From an uncultured Flavobacteriaceae bacterium (GTDB taxonomy: Bacteria; Bacteroidota; Bacteroidia; Flavobacteriales; Flavobacteriaceae): a DNA stretch of 64,000 nt. Location of the stretch: contig CANMFQ010000010.1 in NCBI GenBank assembly GCA_947497145.1, positions 124,001 through 188,000 of the forward strand, given 5' to 3'. A program made the translations under genes and the position numbers. Numbering within the stretch: the stretch's first letter is position 1; each line of letters begins with the position of its first letter. Shown here piece by piece: positions 37,934 through 47,455 of the stretch. The notes below the pieces were generated by a model. That model worked only from the letters and a program-made list of their open reading frames with translations. It was not told the DNA's origin and made no database searches.

Positions 37934-39349
37934 TTATTCCTGATTAGGCTGTGTAAGTTGATATTTTTCATCATACAAACTAAGCTGTCTTTGTTTCCAA
38001 ATGGCTCCTTCTAAAAATACGGGGTGAGGTAGACCAACATCCCAATTCCCTAATTTCTGTAATAATTCTTTTGTTTTATCAATATGCTTTAAAGAAACAT
38101 TGTGTTGTTCAGAAATATCCGTTGGTAAATGATACAACAATGGCAAACGATCTGGAAGCCTTACTAATTTCCAATCACCATCTCTAATTGCCGCGCTAAT
38201 CGTAAAGCGCCATTTTAGCTCTTGATGTGGTAACCTTGTATCTTTATTTAAGAGATATGGCACTAAGTTTACACCGTCAAAATTATCTTCTTCCGTGATT
38301 TTATTTCCCGCCAACTCCAAAAAAGTAGGTGCTATATCTAAGGAAGAAACAGGCTTCGTATATATTGTTCCTGCTTTAAATCTATTTGGCCAATTCATAA
38401 TAAATGGCACATGAATTCCTCCTTCTAACAATACTCCCTTTTGTCCGTTGTAAGGCGCATTTATAGAAGCATTACTATTAGTTGGACCTCCATTATCACT
38501 TATAAAAACGATTAACGTATTTTCTTTTATCCCATAGTTAGCAACCGCTGCCATTATCTTACCCACATTAACATCTAATCGATGTATCATTGCCGCATAA
38601 GTACGTCTTTTGCTATCCTTTATGTGACTATATAACGCTAAATCTTCTTTGGTTGCTTGCATAGGGGCATGTGGTGCATTAAATGAGGCAAACAAAAAGA
38701 AGGGATCATCTTGGTGTCTTTTTATGAACGCAACACATTCATCTCCCTTGTCATCTGTAATATATGTAATAGGCTTAGGCGTTTTATAATTGCATTCAAT
38801 TGGCGATTGATACCCTTTTCCGTCAATAGCAGATGTAAAATAATCATGTCCGCCACCTGTATATCCCCAAAATTCATCAAATCCCCTATTTAAGGGATGA
38901 AATTGAGATTCTTCGCCTAAATGCCACTTTCCAATAAGACCGCTAGTATAACCTAAAGGTTTTAATTTTTTCGCTATTGTTTTTTGAGCTACTGGTAATC
39001 CAAGATATTGTGGGTCAAAACCTGGTTGATTACCTCCAATATTATTATCATACCCATAAGTTACCTGATTAATACCCGTCAATAAGCCAGCACGAGAAGG
39101 ACTGCAAACGGGAGCCGAAACATAACCTTCAGTACATATGACTCCTGTATGCGCAAGTACATCAATATTTGGTGTTTTTATTTGGGTACTCCCATTAAAA
39201 CCAAGATCAGCAAACCCCAGGTCATCGGCTACAATTAAAATAAAATTAGGCTTAGTAGTTGTTGGCGAAATTGTTTCATTTTCAGGTGTTTGCGCCACAA
39301 GTGTTATTGAAAAGAAAAGAATGATTTGAAGTAGCAGGTGGTTTTGCAT
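37934..39349 (-). CDS. Sulfatase (formylglycine-dependent, S1-type)
   Basis: The 471-residue protein has a signal peptide (cut near VAQ, residue 20) and the sulfatase alpha/beta fold. The maturation motif CSPSRAG holds C82, the Cys oxidised to formylglycine. Metal ligands are visible in VADDLG (D42/D43) and VFISDNGG. It should hydrolyse sulfate esters on exported polysaccharides or glycosides in the periplasm or at the surface. It is alone here, not in a polysaccharide-utilisation cluster. An anaerobic-type or FGE maturase is not in the window. Confidence 0.88.
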   Translation of the reverse strand: MQNHLLLQIILFFSITLVAQTPENETISPTTTKPNFILIVADDLGFADLGFNGSTQIKTPNIDVLAHTGVICTEGYVSAPVCSPSRAGLLTGINQVTYGYDNNIGGNQPGFDPQYLGLPVAQKTIAKKLKPLGYTSGLIGKWHLGEESQFHPLNRGFDEFWGYTGGGHDYFTSAIDGKGYQSPIECNYKTPKPITYITDDKGDECVAFIKRHQDDPFFLFASFNAPHAPMQATKEDLALYSHIKDSKRRTYAAMIHRLDVNVGKIMAAVANYGIKENTLIVFISDNGGPTNSNASINAPYNGQKGVLLEGGIHVPFIMNWPNRFKAGTIYTKPVSSLDIAPTFLELAGNKITEEDNFDGVNLVPYLLNKDTRLPHQELKWRFTISAAIRDGDWKLVRLPDRLPLLYHLPTDISEQHNVSLKHIDKTKELLQKLGNWDVGLPHPVFLEGAIWKQRQLSLYDEKYQLTQPNQE

Positions 39350-39704
39350 ATTGTGACTGTATAATTTAACCTTAGGGTTTATGTATTTTTAGTGAAGCCT
39401 ACAAAATGGGTAATATCGATTTCATACACACACTAGTAAGCGTTATTTTTAAAGTACTAATCTAAGGGATTTCTACTGCTTTTAAAAGCAAACCTTAAGA
39501 ACACCCCAGAAACAACAAAAAAACACCTTCAACTTCCTGCTATGTATACAAAATGGGATACAAAAAATAGCAATGGATGCTCCACTCCTATTTTTGCTAT
39601 ACCTAAAACGAAAAGCCACAAACACTACGTCAGTTTATTGATCACAAAAAAAAATCCCAACCATTGCTGGTCAGGATTCTATGTACTACAATTGCAATAA
39701 AAGA
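39350..39704. other. Intergenic region with terminator
   Basis: 355 bases without a gene. Contents: a 14-bp palindrome TGCTTTTAAAAGCA at 39478-39491 and the terminator at 39645-39678. Confidence 0.6.
39645..39678 (-). terminator. Rho-independent terminator after the OmpA-family gene
   Basis: Minus-strand hairpin with a 10-bp stem (AATCCTGACC / GGTTGGGATT, with G-T pairs) and a 6-base loop, followed by eight or more T. It lies about 30 bases past the OmpA-family stop. Confidence 0.75.
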
Positions 39705-40400
39705 CTATTGCTTCGCTTTCTGCATTGCTTCTTTTTTCAACTCATCACTTGCTACAATGGCTAGTTCAACACGTCTGTTCATCGCCTTGCCTTCTTTAGT
39801 ACTATTATCACCTTTAGGTTGTGTTTCACCATACCATTTGGTATTAAAACGACTAGCATCTAAACCTTGTGCTATCAGGTAGTTGGTTACCGATTTTGCG
39901 CGTTGTTCAGACAATTTCATGTTGTAATCATCAGCACCAGCACTATCTGTATGTCCTTCAACCAAAATATACGAATCAGGATATTCTTTAAAAATCCCAG
40001 CTAATTTATTCAACGTTTCAGCTGATGTTCCTTTTACATTAGACTTAGAAGTATCAAAATATACACCTGCTTCTTCATTAAATGTCACATTGATTCCTTC
40101 GCCAACACGGGTTACTTCAGCCCCTGGAATCTCTTCTTCAATGCGTTCTGCTTGCCTATCCATGCGGTTACCTATATAACCACCTGCAACACCACCAATG
40201 GCAGCACCTAAAATTGCACCTAAAGCAGTATTGTTTTTATCACCTACATTGTTACCAATGATACCCCCAATAATAGCACCACCTGCAGCACCAATAGTAG
40301 CTCCTTTTTGTGTTTTATTTGCATTTTTTACAGCATTACAACTCAATAATAGCGTAAACGCCATAACTAATGCAGCACTTCTAGTATTCAATATTCTCAT
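39705..40400 (-). CDS. OmpA family lipoprotein with glycine-zipper segment
   Basis: The 231-residue protein has a lipoprotein signal (LLLSCNA), then a Gly-rich zipper (about residues 34-75, GAAGGAIIGGIIG repeats), then an OmpA C-terminal domain from about 110 (LVEGHTDSAG, NRRVELAI). The OmpA domain binds peptidoglycan, and the zipper may insert into or span a membrane. It lies five bases downstream of the lipocalin-like gene, so the two form an operon ending in a clear terminator. Confidence 0.88.
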   Translation of the reverse strand: MRILNTRSAALVMAFTLLLSCNAVKNANKTQKGATIGAAGGAIIGGIIGNNVGDKNNTALGAILGAAIGGVAGGYIGNRMDRQAERIEEEIPGAEVTRVGEGINVTFNEEAGVYFDTSKSNVKGTSAETLNKLAGIFKEYPDSYILVEGHTDSAGADDYNMKLSEQRAKSVTNYLIAQGLDASRFNTKWYGETQPKGDNSTKEGKAMNRRVELAIVASDELKKEAMQKAKQ

Positions 40401-40405
40401 TATTC

Positions 40406-40882
40406 TTATTTTTTAGTGAATTTATAAACAACTGTAACCCTTTCTCCATCAACTACAACGTTAGATTTCAATATCATTTCTTGGGCGGTTAACGTGGCAA
40501 TATTCAATCGATACCCTGTTTGCTTTACCAAATCTTTATACTTTTCATCAGTAAACTTAAATTGCAATTGATTCGGATTGCCATCAACAACTGACCATCT
40601 AATATAGCGATCACCAGCCGAACACAGGCTCGATGGCGCTATGGTGTATTGCCCTGTACTGTTGTTGTTTCTAAAAAACCAACTACTACCTTCAAAGCAG
40701 ATATCTTTGGCATCATTAAAAATGGTAGATTGAAAATTTCCGGTATTGTTTTCATAGGAAATAGCTGTGAGGGTCCAAGATCCATTCAATAAACTTCGCT
40801 GAGTTCGGGCCCCTTTAGACACCGAACAGGAAACCGCAATCACAGTAAATGCAAGTAGCATTAATAGGGGATTTTTACGCAT
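40406..40882 (-). CDS. Lipocalin-like lipoprotein
   Basis: The 158-residue protein has a lipoprotein signal (VIAVSCSVS). The mature part starts LLNGSWTLTAI and has the strand pattern of the lipocalin-like family: GSSWFFRNNN, then YTI and a terminal RVTVVYKFTKK strand. It is probably a small-ligand-binding or envelope-maintenance protein at the cell envelope. It is the first gene of the operon with the OmpA-family gene. Confidence 0.78.
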   Translation of the reverse strand: MRKNPLLMLLAFTVIAVSCSVSKGARTQRSLLNGSWTLTAISYENNTGNFQSTIFNDAKDICFEGSSWFFRNNNSTGQYTIAPSSLCSAGDRYIRWSVVDGNPNQLQFKFTDEKYKDLVKQTGYRLNIATLTAQEMILKSNVVVDGERVTVVYKFTKK

Positions 40883-41086
40883 AATTGTACTTTTAATTTT
40901 TGTTATTTACGTAACGATTAATAAAATAGACTATCATGATTTGATAAACTATTGTTAATAACAACTACGCATGCTTTTTCGTATAATTTAGTTGTGAAAA
41001 TTTTACTAATAAACTCGTCTTATTTGTTTTTAGTTTAGAACCCAAAATCAGGCATTTTACTGTTAAAAGAAAAAGTCTAAATGCGT

Positions 41087-43063
41087 TCAATAATTGATCA
41101 GGTCTATCAATGCTTTTGGAAAACGCTTTTTAGGGAGATAATCATCTTCTAATGTTTTAGCAAAAGGCACAGGTGTTTCTATGCTGGCCACCCTTTTCAC
41201 AGGAGCATCGAGATATTCAAAACAATTCTCCATCACCATAGCAGCTATGTCACTTGCAACACTTCCAAATAGGCTATCTTCTTGCAGTATTATAAGTTTT
41301 CCTGTCTTTTTTACCGAGGTATATACTGTTTCAACATCCAAGGGTACTAGGGTACGCAAATCAATAACATCAGCAGCAATTTCTGGATGTTCTTCCAAGG
41401 TCTCTAAAACCCAATGCACTGCCGCACCATAGGAAACTATGGTAATATCATTTCCTGTTTTCAACATACCCGCCTTGCCAAAAGGAAGGGTATAATAATC
41501 TACAGGAACCTCTTGATATACGCTTCTATACAGGGCCTTATGTTCAAAAAACAAAACAGGATTTGGATCGTTTATAGCAGTAGCCAATAACCCTTTTGCA
41601 TCATACGGAAATGCCGGATACGCCACTTTAAGCCCTGGTGTTTTGGTAAACCATGCTTCATTAGTTTGTGAATGAAATGGCCCTGCTCCTACGTCACCAC
41701 CACAAGGCATTCTAATAACTACCGCAGCTTTTTCATTCCATCGGTAATGCGATTTTGCCAAATAATTGACAATTGGATTAAAACCTGTACTCGCAAAATC
41801 AGCAAATTGCATTTCCATAACTGCCTTCATACCATTTATTGAAAGCCCCATAGCTGCCGCTACAATCGCTGATTCGCAAATGGGGGTGTTACGCACTCTT
41901 ACTTTACCAAAAGCAGCTACAAAGCCATCGGTAATTTTAAAAACACCGCCATAATCTGCTACATCTTGCCCCATGATTACAAGTTGATCATCACGTTCCA
42001 TGGCTTGCCGTAAGCCTTCAGAAATAGCATCTACCAAACGTATTTTTTTCACAACTTTTCCATGATTAATAGCCTTGTATTCAAATAAATGAAATACATC
42101 TTTTAACTCTTTACTCGAATTAGAAATAATCGCTTCTTCATCAAAAGCTAGCTGTAGGTTTTCATTGATTTCTTGAGTTATTTCGTTTTTTATAGTCTCA
42201 ATTTGAGCAGTGTCAAGAATACCTTCTTCCACCAAAAAAGTTTCATAATTACGAATAGGGTCTTTTTGCGCCCATGTCTTCATTAAAGCTTCTGGCACAT
42301 ATTTGGTACCACTTGCTTCTTCGTGCCCACGCATTCTAAAAGTCTTAAATTCTAATAGTACGGGAGCAGGCTTTTCGCGCATCTTTTTAGCCAATTCAAG
42401 CACTTTTGCATAAACTTCAAGAATATTGTTTCCATCAATAATATGAGCATCTATACCATATCCTTTACCTCTATCGGCCAAATGTTCGCATCGGTACTGC
42501 TCATTGGTTGGTGTAGATAGGCCATACCCATTATTTTCAATACAAAAGAGCACTGGCAAATCCCAAACTGCTGCCACATTGAGTGCTTCATGAAAATCAC
42601 CTTCACTAGTACCTCCTTCACCTGTAAAAACCGCGGTAACATGTTTATTATTTTGTAATACATCAGCCAAGGCAATACCATCGGCAACTCCCAATTGAGG
42701 GCCTAAGTGAGAAATCATACCCACTATATTGTATTCCTGCGTCCCAAAATGAAAACTACGATCACGCCCTTGGGTAAAACCACTCTTTTTACCTTGCCAT
42801 TGTGCAAAAAGTCGGTAAAGGGGAATGCCTCTAGAAGTAAAAACACCCAAATTCCTATGCATTGGCAAAATATACTCTTCAGGAAGCAAGGCACTGGTAA
42901 CCCCTACAGCAATAGCTTCCTGTCCAATACCGCTAAACCATTTTGAAATTTTCCCTTGTCGCAATAAAATAAGCATCTTCTCCTCTATCATACGAGGTTT
43001 TAGCATTCTTTTATATAGCATCAGCTTGGTAGGGCTGTCAATTCCTTCACTTTGATATTGCAT
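41087..43063 (-). CDS. Fused E1 alpha/beta subunits of a 2-oxoacid dehydrogenase
   Basis: The 658-residue protein joins an E1 alpha domain (about 1-330) and an E1 beta domain (about 340-658). The alpha half has the thiamine-diphosphate motif (FTGEGGTSEGDFHEAL ... ENNGYG). The beta half has MGQDVADYGG and EMQFADF. Fused E1 of this type is common in Bacteroidetes and decarboxylates pyruvate or branched-chain 2-oxoacids for an E2/E3 complex. LpdA (E3) is encoded at 56.6 kb; E2 is not in the window. The exact 2-oxoacid is not resolved. Confidence 0.88.
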   Translation of the reverse strand: MQYQSEGIDSPTKLMLYKRMLKPRMIEEKMLILLRQGKISKWFSGIGQEAIAVGVTSALLPEEYILPMHRNLGVFTSRGIPLYRLFAQWQGKKSGFTQGRDRSFHFGTQEYNIVGMISHLGPQLGVADGIALADVLQNNKHVTAVFTGEGGTSEGDFHEALNVAAVWDLPVLFCIENNGYGLSTPTNEQYRCEHLADRGKGYGIDAHIIDGNNILEVYAKVLELAKKMREKPAPVLLEFKTFRMRGHEEASGTKYVPEALMKTWAQKDPIRNYETFLVEEGILDTAQIETIKNEITQEINENLQLAFDEEAIISNSSKELKDVFHLFEYKAINHGKVVKKIRLVDAISEGLRQAMERDDQLVIMGQDVADYGGVFKITDGFVAAFGKVRVRNTPICESAIVAAAMGLSINGMKAVMEMQFADFASTGFNPIVNYLAKSHYRWNEKAAVVIRMPCGGDVGAGPFHSQTNEAWFTKTPGLKVAYPAFPYDAKGLLATAINDPNPVLFFEHKALYRSVYQEVPVDYYTLPFGKAGMLKTGNDITIVSYGAAVHWVLETLEEHPEIAADVIDLRTLVPLDVETVYTSVKKTGKLIILQEDSLFGSVASDIAAMVMENCFEYLDAPVKRVASIETPVPFAKTLEDDYLPKKRFPKALIDLINY

Positions 43064-43161
43064 GTTATATTTTATAGGTTTCTACTAACAAAAGAATGTA
43101 AATTTAACAAAAAACAATACAAAACTTGGTATAAGATTTTCACCAGCGCATCATTATTTCT

Positions 43162-43169
43162 TAACTTTG
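43162..43169 (+). promoter_or_regulatory. Promoter -7 element (TAACTTTG) for the 2OG oxygenase gene
   Basis: Perfect TAnnTTTG match 25 bases before the ATG at 43194. Confidence 0.55.
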
Positions 43170-43193
43170 GGTTTAATTTTTTAATATACAACT

Positions 43194-44144
43194 ATGAGTT
43201 TAGTGCCGAACGTTGATTTAAAGGATTTTATCTCAGGCGATTTAAATAGAAAAGAAAAATTCATTACAGAAATAGGAAAAGCATTTGAAGATATTGGATT
43301 TGTTGCCCTTAGCGGACATTTTTTATCTGAAAGCTTAATTGAAGACCTGTACACCGAAATAAAAAAATTCTTCAATCTGCCTCAAGAAGTAAAGGATACC
43401 TATGAAATTGAAGGTATTGGAGGACAACGCGGTTATACTTCGTTTGGAAAAGAACATGCCAAAGGTAGAAAAGAAGGCGATTTAAAAGAGTTTTGGCATT
43501 TTGGTCAATATGTTGAAGATAATGCCAAGCTTGCTGAAGCCTATCCGAAGAATGTAATTGTTGAAGAGTTACCAAATTTCAATATCATAGGAAAGGAAAC
43601 TTTTAAGATGCTCGAAAAAACCGCTCAGTATGTACTTCGTGCTTTGGCGTTACACCTAGGTTTAGAAGAAACGTATTTTGATGCGTACATAAAAAATGGT
43701 AATTCTATTCTCAGACCCATTCACTACCCTCCTATCACCACCGAGCCTAAAAATGCCGTTCGCGCAGCAGCTCATGGTGACATCAACCTTATTACATTAT
43801 TAATGGGAGCACAAGGACGTGGTTTACAGGTTATGAATCACAACGGAGAATGGGTTGACGCCATTGCGCGCCCTGATCAATTAATGATTAATGTAGGAGA
43901 CATGCTCTCTCGCCTCACCAACAACAAACTAAAATCTACCATACACCAGGTTATAAACCCTCCTAAGGAACTTTGGGGCACTTCAAGATACTCTATTCCG
44001 TTTTTTATGCATCCTATTAGTGAGATGCCCTTAAATTGTTTAGAAAATTGTATTGATGAAGCGCATCCGAAGCAATTTGAAGACATCACCGCTGGGGAGT
44101 TTTTACATGAGCGACTAATTGAACTTGGATTGATAAAAGAATAA
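43194..44144 (+). CDS. 2-oxoglutarate/Fe(II)-dependent oxygenase (isopenicillin N synthase-like)
   Basis: The 316-residue protein has the iron triad H194, D196 (AAHGDINLI) and H251 (TIHQVIN), and the 2-oxoglutarate-binding RxS motif R265/S267 (SRYSIPF). An N-terminal domain of the DIOX_N type precedes it. Members hydroxylate or desaturate small molecules. It opens a forward run with SUI1 six bases later. Substrate unknown. Confidence 0.85.
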   Translation: MSLVPNVDLKDFISGDLNRKEKFITEIGKAFEDIGFVALSGHFLSESLIEDLYTEIKKFFNLPQEVKDTYEIEGIGGQRGYTSFGKEHAKGRKEGDLKEFWHFGQYVEDNAKLAEAYPKNVIVEELPNFNIIGKETFKMLEKTAQYVLRALALHLGLEETYFDAYIKNGNSILRPIHYPPITTEPKNAVRAAAHGDINLITLLMGAQGRGLQVMNHNGEWVDAIARPDQLMINVGDMLSRLTNNKLKSTIHQVINPPKELWGTSRYSIPFFMHPISEMPLNCLENCIDEAHPKQFEDITAGEFLHERLIELGLIKE

Positions 44145-44149
44145 CCCTT

Positions 44150-44476
44150 ATGGACTTACAAGATCAATTAAAAAACCTTTTCCCCGAACACACTCCTGAA
44201 AAAGAAGTGGAATCTGTTAAGAAAAAAGAAATTTGGCTGCAAGAAGCACCAATTATCTGTAAATATGAGAAAAGAAAAGGTAAACCCATCACTATTTTAG
44301 AAGGTTATGAAGGTGCAGATGAGGATTTTAAGGAATTAGCAAAAGAAATTAAAACAAAATTAAGTGTAGGAGGAAGCTTCAAAAATGGTACTATAATCAT
44401 ACAGGGAAATTACAGAGATAAGATAATGGAGATGCTGAAAAACAAGGGGTTTAGCGTGAAACGTGTCGGCGGATAA
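44150..44476 (+). CDS. SUI1/eIF1-like translation initiation factor
   Basis: The 108-residue protein carries the SUI1 domain in its second half, with KYEKRKGKPITILEGYEG and KTKLSVGGSFKNGTIIIQG. Bacterial YciH-like members are thought to monitor start-site selection on the small ribosomal subunit. Normal length. It is six bases after the oxygenase gene, so they may share a transcript. Confidence 0.85.
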   Translation: MDLQDQLKNLFPEHTPEKEVESVKKKEIWLQEAPIICKYEKRKGKPITILEGYEGADEDFKELAKEIKTKLSVGGSFKNGTIIIQGNYRDKIMEMLKNKGFSVKRVGG

Positions 44477-44601
44477 GACTCTTGTTTTTATACCGTTAAA
44501 ACCTGCAAAAGACTGTTTTTTATTAATGGTAACTACTTTTTTTTTGTTAATTTTATTTTGTTTAAGTCTATTAAATGCTATTTTTAATCCCTCCAACCTA
44601 A

Positions 44602-45546
44602 ATGAAATATAATATGAGCTCCCTTCTACATATTACGAATGGTGACTGTCTAACCAAAAAATTAGACGCACTCAAACTTAAAGGAGATGTTATCACATGG
44701 CGTGAAATGCTGTGTGAAGGTAAAACACTCACCAATGTGGGAAGTGAATCTTTTTGGAAAACACGTTTTGAGTTTTTAAACAAAAATTACAAGATTACAA
44801 AGTCCCGCTTCATTGAAAAAACACTAAAAGAATATCGATCATTGTGCAATCACAAGCAACAAGATCAAATTGTGCTTTGGTTTGATTATGATTTATTTTG
44901 CCAAGTAAATATGCTCGCCGTGCTTAGTTGGCTAAAAGCACACCGCAAATATGCCGAAATATCGTTGGTATGCAGTGGCAAAGAAGGCAATACGGGGCAA
45001 TTTTATAGTTTGAGTAATTTAAACGATGAGAAACTGCTTCAACTGTATGATCAACGCAAAGTACTTAATCAAGATGATATTGAGTATGCAGATTATGTAT
45101 GGCAATTGTATTGTAGCGACAATCCAATTCGCCTAGAAAACCTTTCTGACTTTAAAAATTATCAGTTTGACCATTTAGGGGATGCTGTTCAAACACATTT
45201 ACACCGATTTCCATCAATAAAAAATGGTCTTAATGCTATGGAGAACGCAATTCTTCAATTAAGCCTCGATCAAAAACCAACTTCAAAAAAAGAACTTTTA
45301 AATACCATATTGACAAATCAAAACTTATTAGGCTTTGGAGATACCCAATACGAAAGGGCTATTTCTCGTTTAAAACCATTGTTTTCTACATTTAATCCGG
45401 TACGACTTACTAAAAAAGGAAAAGAAATATTGAATGCAAAAACCAGTTATTATTCGTGTATTCAAGACAATGATGTGTATCTCGGCGGTGCATTAAAATA
45501 CAATTTCTTATTCAATACAGATACAAATAGAATACTAAAACTCTAG
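44602..45546 (+). CDS. DUF1835 domain-containing protein
   Basis: The 314-residue protein starts with HITNGDCLTKKLDAL, the family's opening, and continues with IVLWFDYDLFCQVNM and the later SLVCSG strand. Function is not established; the domain is found across Bacteroidetes and Firmicutes. The first ATG is used; a Met four codons on (MSSLLHITNGD) is a fair alternative. It ends one base before the phosphorylase gene. Confidence 0.75.
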   Translation: MKYNMSSLLHITNGDCLTKKLDALKLKGDVITWREMLCEGKTLTNVGSESFWKTRFEFLNKNYKITKSRFIEKTLKEYRSLCNHKQQDQIVLWFDYDLFCQVNMLAVLSWLKAHRKYAEISLVCSGKEGNTGQFYSLSNLNDEKLLQLYDQRKVLNQDDIEYADYVWQLYCSDNPIRLENLSDFKNYQFDHLGDAVQTHLHRFPSIKNGLNAMENAILQLSLDQKPTSKKELLNTILTNQNLLGFGDTQYERAISRLKPLFSTFNPVRLTKKGKEILNAKTSYYSCIQDNDVYLGGALKYNFLFNTDTNRILKL

Positions 45547-45547
45547 T

Positions 45548-46420
45548 ATGCATTTAGCCCAATCGGAGCTTATTTTAAATACTGACAACAGTATTTATCA
45601 TCTTAATTTATTACCTGAAGATATTGCAAGCACCATTGTTACGGTTGGTGACCCTGACCGTGTTGCTGATGTTTCAAAATATTTTGATCACATTGAGTTA
45701 AAAAAAGGTAAACGTGAGTTTATTACCCATACTGGTGTTTTAAACGGCAAACGCCTTAGTGTTATTTCAACAGGCATAGGTACAGACAATATTGATATTG
45801 TGCTTAACGAATTAGATGCTCTTGTCAATATCGACTTCGATAATAGAAGTATAAAACCAAACAAAACACAGCTTGATATTGTTCGCATTGGCACCTCAGG
45901 TGCCATTCAAAAAGATATTGAGGTAGATTCCTTTTTATTGAGTGCTTATGCCATGGGTTTTGATGGCTTATTGCATTTTTATGATAGTAATGCTGTGCAA
46001 TTGAAAGATATCAGCAATGCCTTTACTTTACAAACGGCTTGGGATAAAGAAAAATCAACACCTTATGTGGTTCAATGCGATAATGCCCTTGCTGATTTAC
46101 TAACATCAAATCGTATACGATTTGGACTAACAGCAACAAATATAGGGTTTTATGGTCCACAAGGAAGAAGATTAAGGCTAGCTATTCCTGATGCTAATTT
46201 AAACACCAAATTAAGTGCGTTTAAATACAAAGACATACAAATTACTAATTTAGAAATGGAAACATCAGGTATATATGGCTTGAGTAAACTACTGGGGCAC
46301 CGAGCGGTTTCAATGAACTGCATCTTAGCGAATAGAGTTACGGGCTCATTTTCTAAAAATCCTCAAAAAGCAACAAATGAGCTTATTGAATATACCTTAG
46401 AGCGCATAACTTCGTTTTAG
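45548..46420 (+). CDS. Nucleoside phosphorylase (uridine-phosphorylase-like)
   Basis: The 290-residue protein has the PNP/UDP fold: VTVGDPDRVADVSKYF near the N-terminus, IGTDNIDIVLNEL, RIGTSGAIQ and a C-terminal NLEMETSGIYGLSKL segment with the ribose-binding Glu and Met. It should cleave a nucleoside with phosphate in purine or pyrimidine salvage. A perfect 18-bp palindrome with the GntR-type core lies inside the reading frame at 46107-46124. It follows the DUF1835 gene by one base. Confidence 0.82.
   Translation: MHLAQSELILNTDNSIYHLNLLPEDIASTIVTVGDPDRVADVSKYFDHIELKKGKREFITHTGVLNGKRLSVISTGIGTDNIDIVLNELDALVNIDFDNRSIKPNKTQLDIVRIGTSGAIQKDIEVDSFLLSAYAMGFDGLLHFYDSNAVQLKDISNAFTLQTAWDKEKSTPYVVQCDNALADLLTSNRIRFGLTATNIGFYGPQGRRLRLAIPDANLNTKLSAFKYKDIQITNLEMETSGIYGLSKLLGHRAVSMNCILANRVTGSFSKNPQKATNELIEYTLERITSF
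46108..46123. promoter_or_regulatory. AAATCGTATACGATTT palindrome inside the phosphorylase gene
   Basis: The same 16-bp palindrome that overlaps the GntR/FCD regulator's promoter at 55785, here extended to 18 bp. It lies within a coding sequence and about 370 bp upstream of the next promoter, so a regulatory role is less certain than at 55.8 kb. Confidence 0.4.
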
Positions 46421-46476
46421 CTTTAAACAACTATAAGACGTATTTTATAATCCAGAGCACAGTCTGACCACATTTG

Positions 46477-46484
46477 TAATTTTG
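46477..46484 (+). promoter_or_regulatory. Promoter -7 element (TAATTTTG) for the substrate-binding gene
   Basis: Perfect TAnnTTTG match 28 bases before the ATG at 46513. Confidence 0.5.
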
Positions 46485-46512
46485 AATAAACAAACTAATA
46501 CGATTACACCTT

Positions 46513-47355
46513 ATGAAAGTTAATATTATTGGCGTACCTGAACATTTTAACCTCCCTTGGCAAATGGCTATTGAAGAAGGTGCTTTTCTTGATCGCGGTA
46601 TTGACCTAACCTGGACCGATATTCCTGAAGGTACAGGTAAAATGTGCCAAATGCTTGAAAATAATGAAACCGATCTGGCTATCGTCTTAACAGAAGGAGT
46701 TGTAAAAAGTATAACCGAAGGTAATGCAGCTAAAATTGTTCAAGAATTTATTGCCACCCCATTGCAATGGGGCATACATGTGGGAGCGAAAAGCAACTAT
46801 CAAAATATCGAAGATATAAAAGAAAAAAAAGCTGCTATTAGTCGTTTTGGTAGTGGCAGCCACCTAATGGCCTATGTAAATGCACAAAATGAAGGTTGGA
46901 ATATTGATGAACTAAAGTTTGAAGTAGTGCATACCCTTGATGGTGCAGTTACTGCCCTAACTAACGGCAATGCTGATTATTTTATGTGGGAACATTTTAC
47001 CACCAAGCCTTTGGTTGATGATGGTACGTTTAGAAGAATAGCGGACTGCCCTACCCCATGGCCATGTTTTGTCATTGCGGCAACCGAAAGTTTTATTGCT
47101 AAAAATAGTGCCGTTCTTCAACATATTTTAGCTGTAATCAATTTGTATACAGTAGAATTTAAAAATATTCCTAGTATTGATAAAACCTTAGCCAATCAAT
47201 ACAATCAGAAATTAGAAGACATACAAGAATGGTTAGCAATGACACGTTGGAGTCAACAACAAATTGACAGTAAAACCATAACTACTGTTAATGACACCTT
47301 AACCGAATTAGGCCGTATTAATACATCTTTACCTTACAAAGAAATAGTAATGTAA
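46513..47355 (+). CDS. Periplasmic-binding-protein fold, solitary and apparently cytoplasmic
   Basis: The 280-residue protein has the type II substrate-binding fold (NMT1/SsuA-like): an opening strand and helix to LDRGIDLTWTDIPEGTGKM, a hinge with ISRFGSGSHLMAY and a C-terminal lobe with NGNADYFMWE. It has no signal peptide and no ABC transporter genes beside it. It may act as a cytoplasmic ligand-binding protein. The ligand is unknown; taurine, nitrate or thiamine-precursor relatives are the nearest families. Confidence 0.72.
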   Translation: MKVNIIGVPEHFNLPWQMAIEEGAFLDRGIDLTWTDIPEGTGKMCQMLENNETDLAIVLTEGVVKSITEGNAAKIVQEFIATPLQWGIHVGAKSNYQNIEDIKEKKAAISRFGSGSHLMAYVNAQNEGWNIDELKFEVVHTLDGAVTALTNGNADYFMWEHFTTKPLVDDGTFRRIADCPTPWPCFVIAATESFIAKNSAVLQHILAVINLYTVEFKNIPSIDKTLANQYNQKLEDIQEWLAMTRWSQQQIDSKTITTVNDTLTELGRINTSLPYKEIVM

Positions 47356-47455
47356 TTATCAAGGTACGTGACGTGGCAAGCTATTCAATAGCTGATCAGA
47401 AATACCTAAAATGTAAATTTACTTCTTATTGTGACTTTATTCAGAAGAAAAACTA

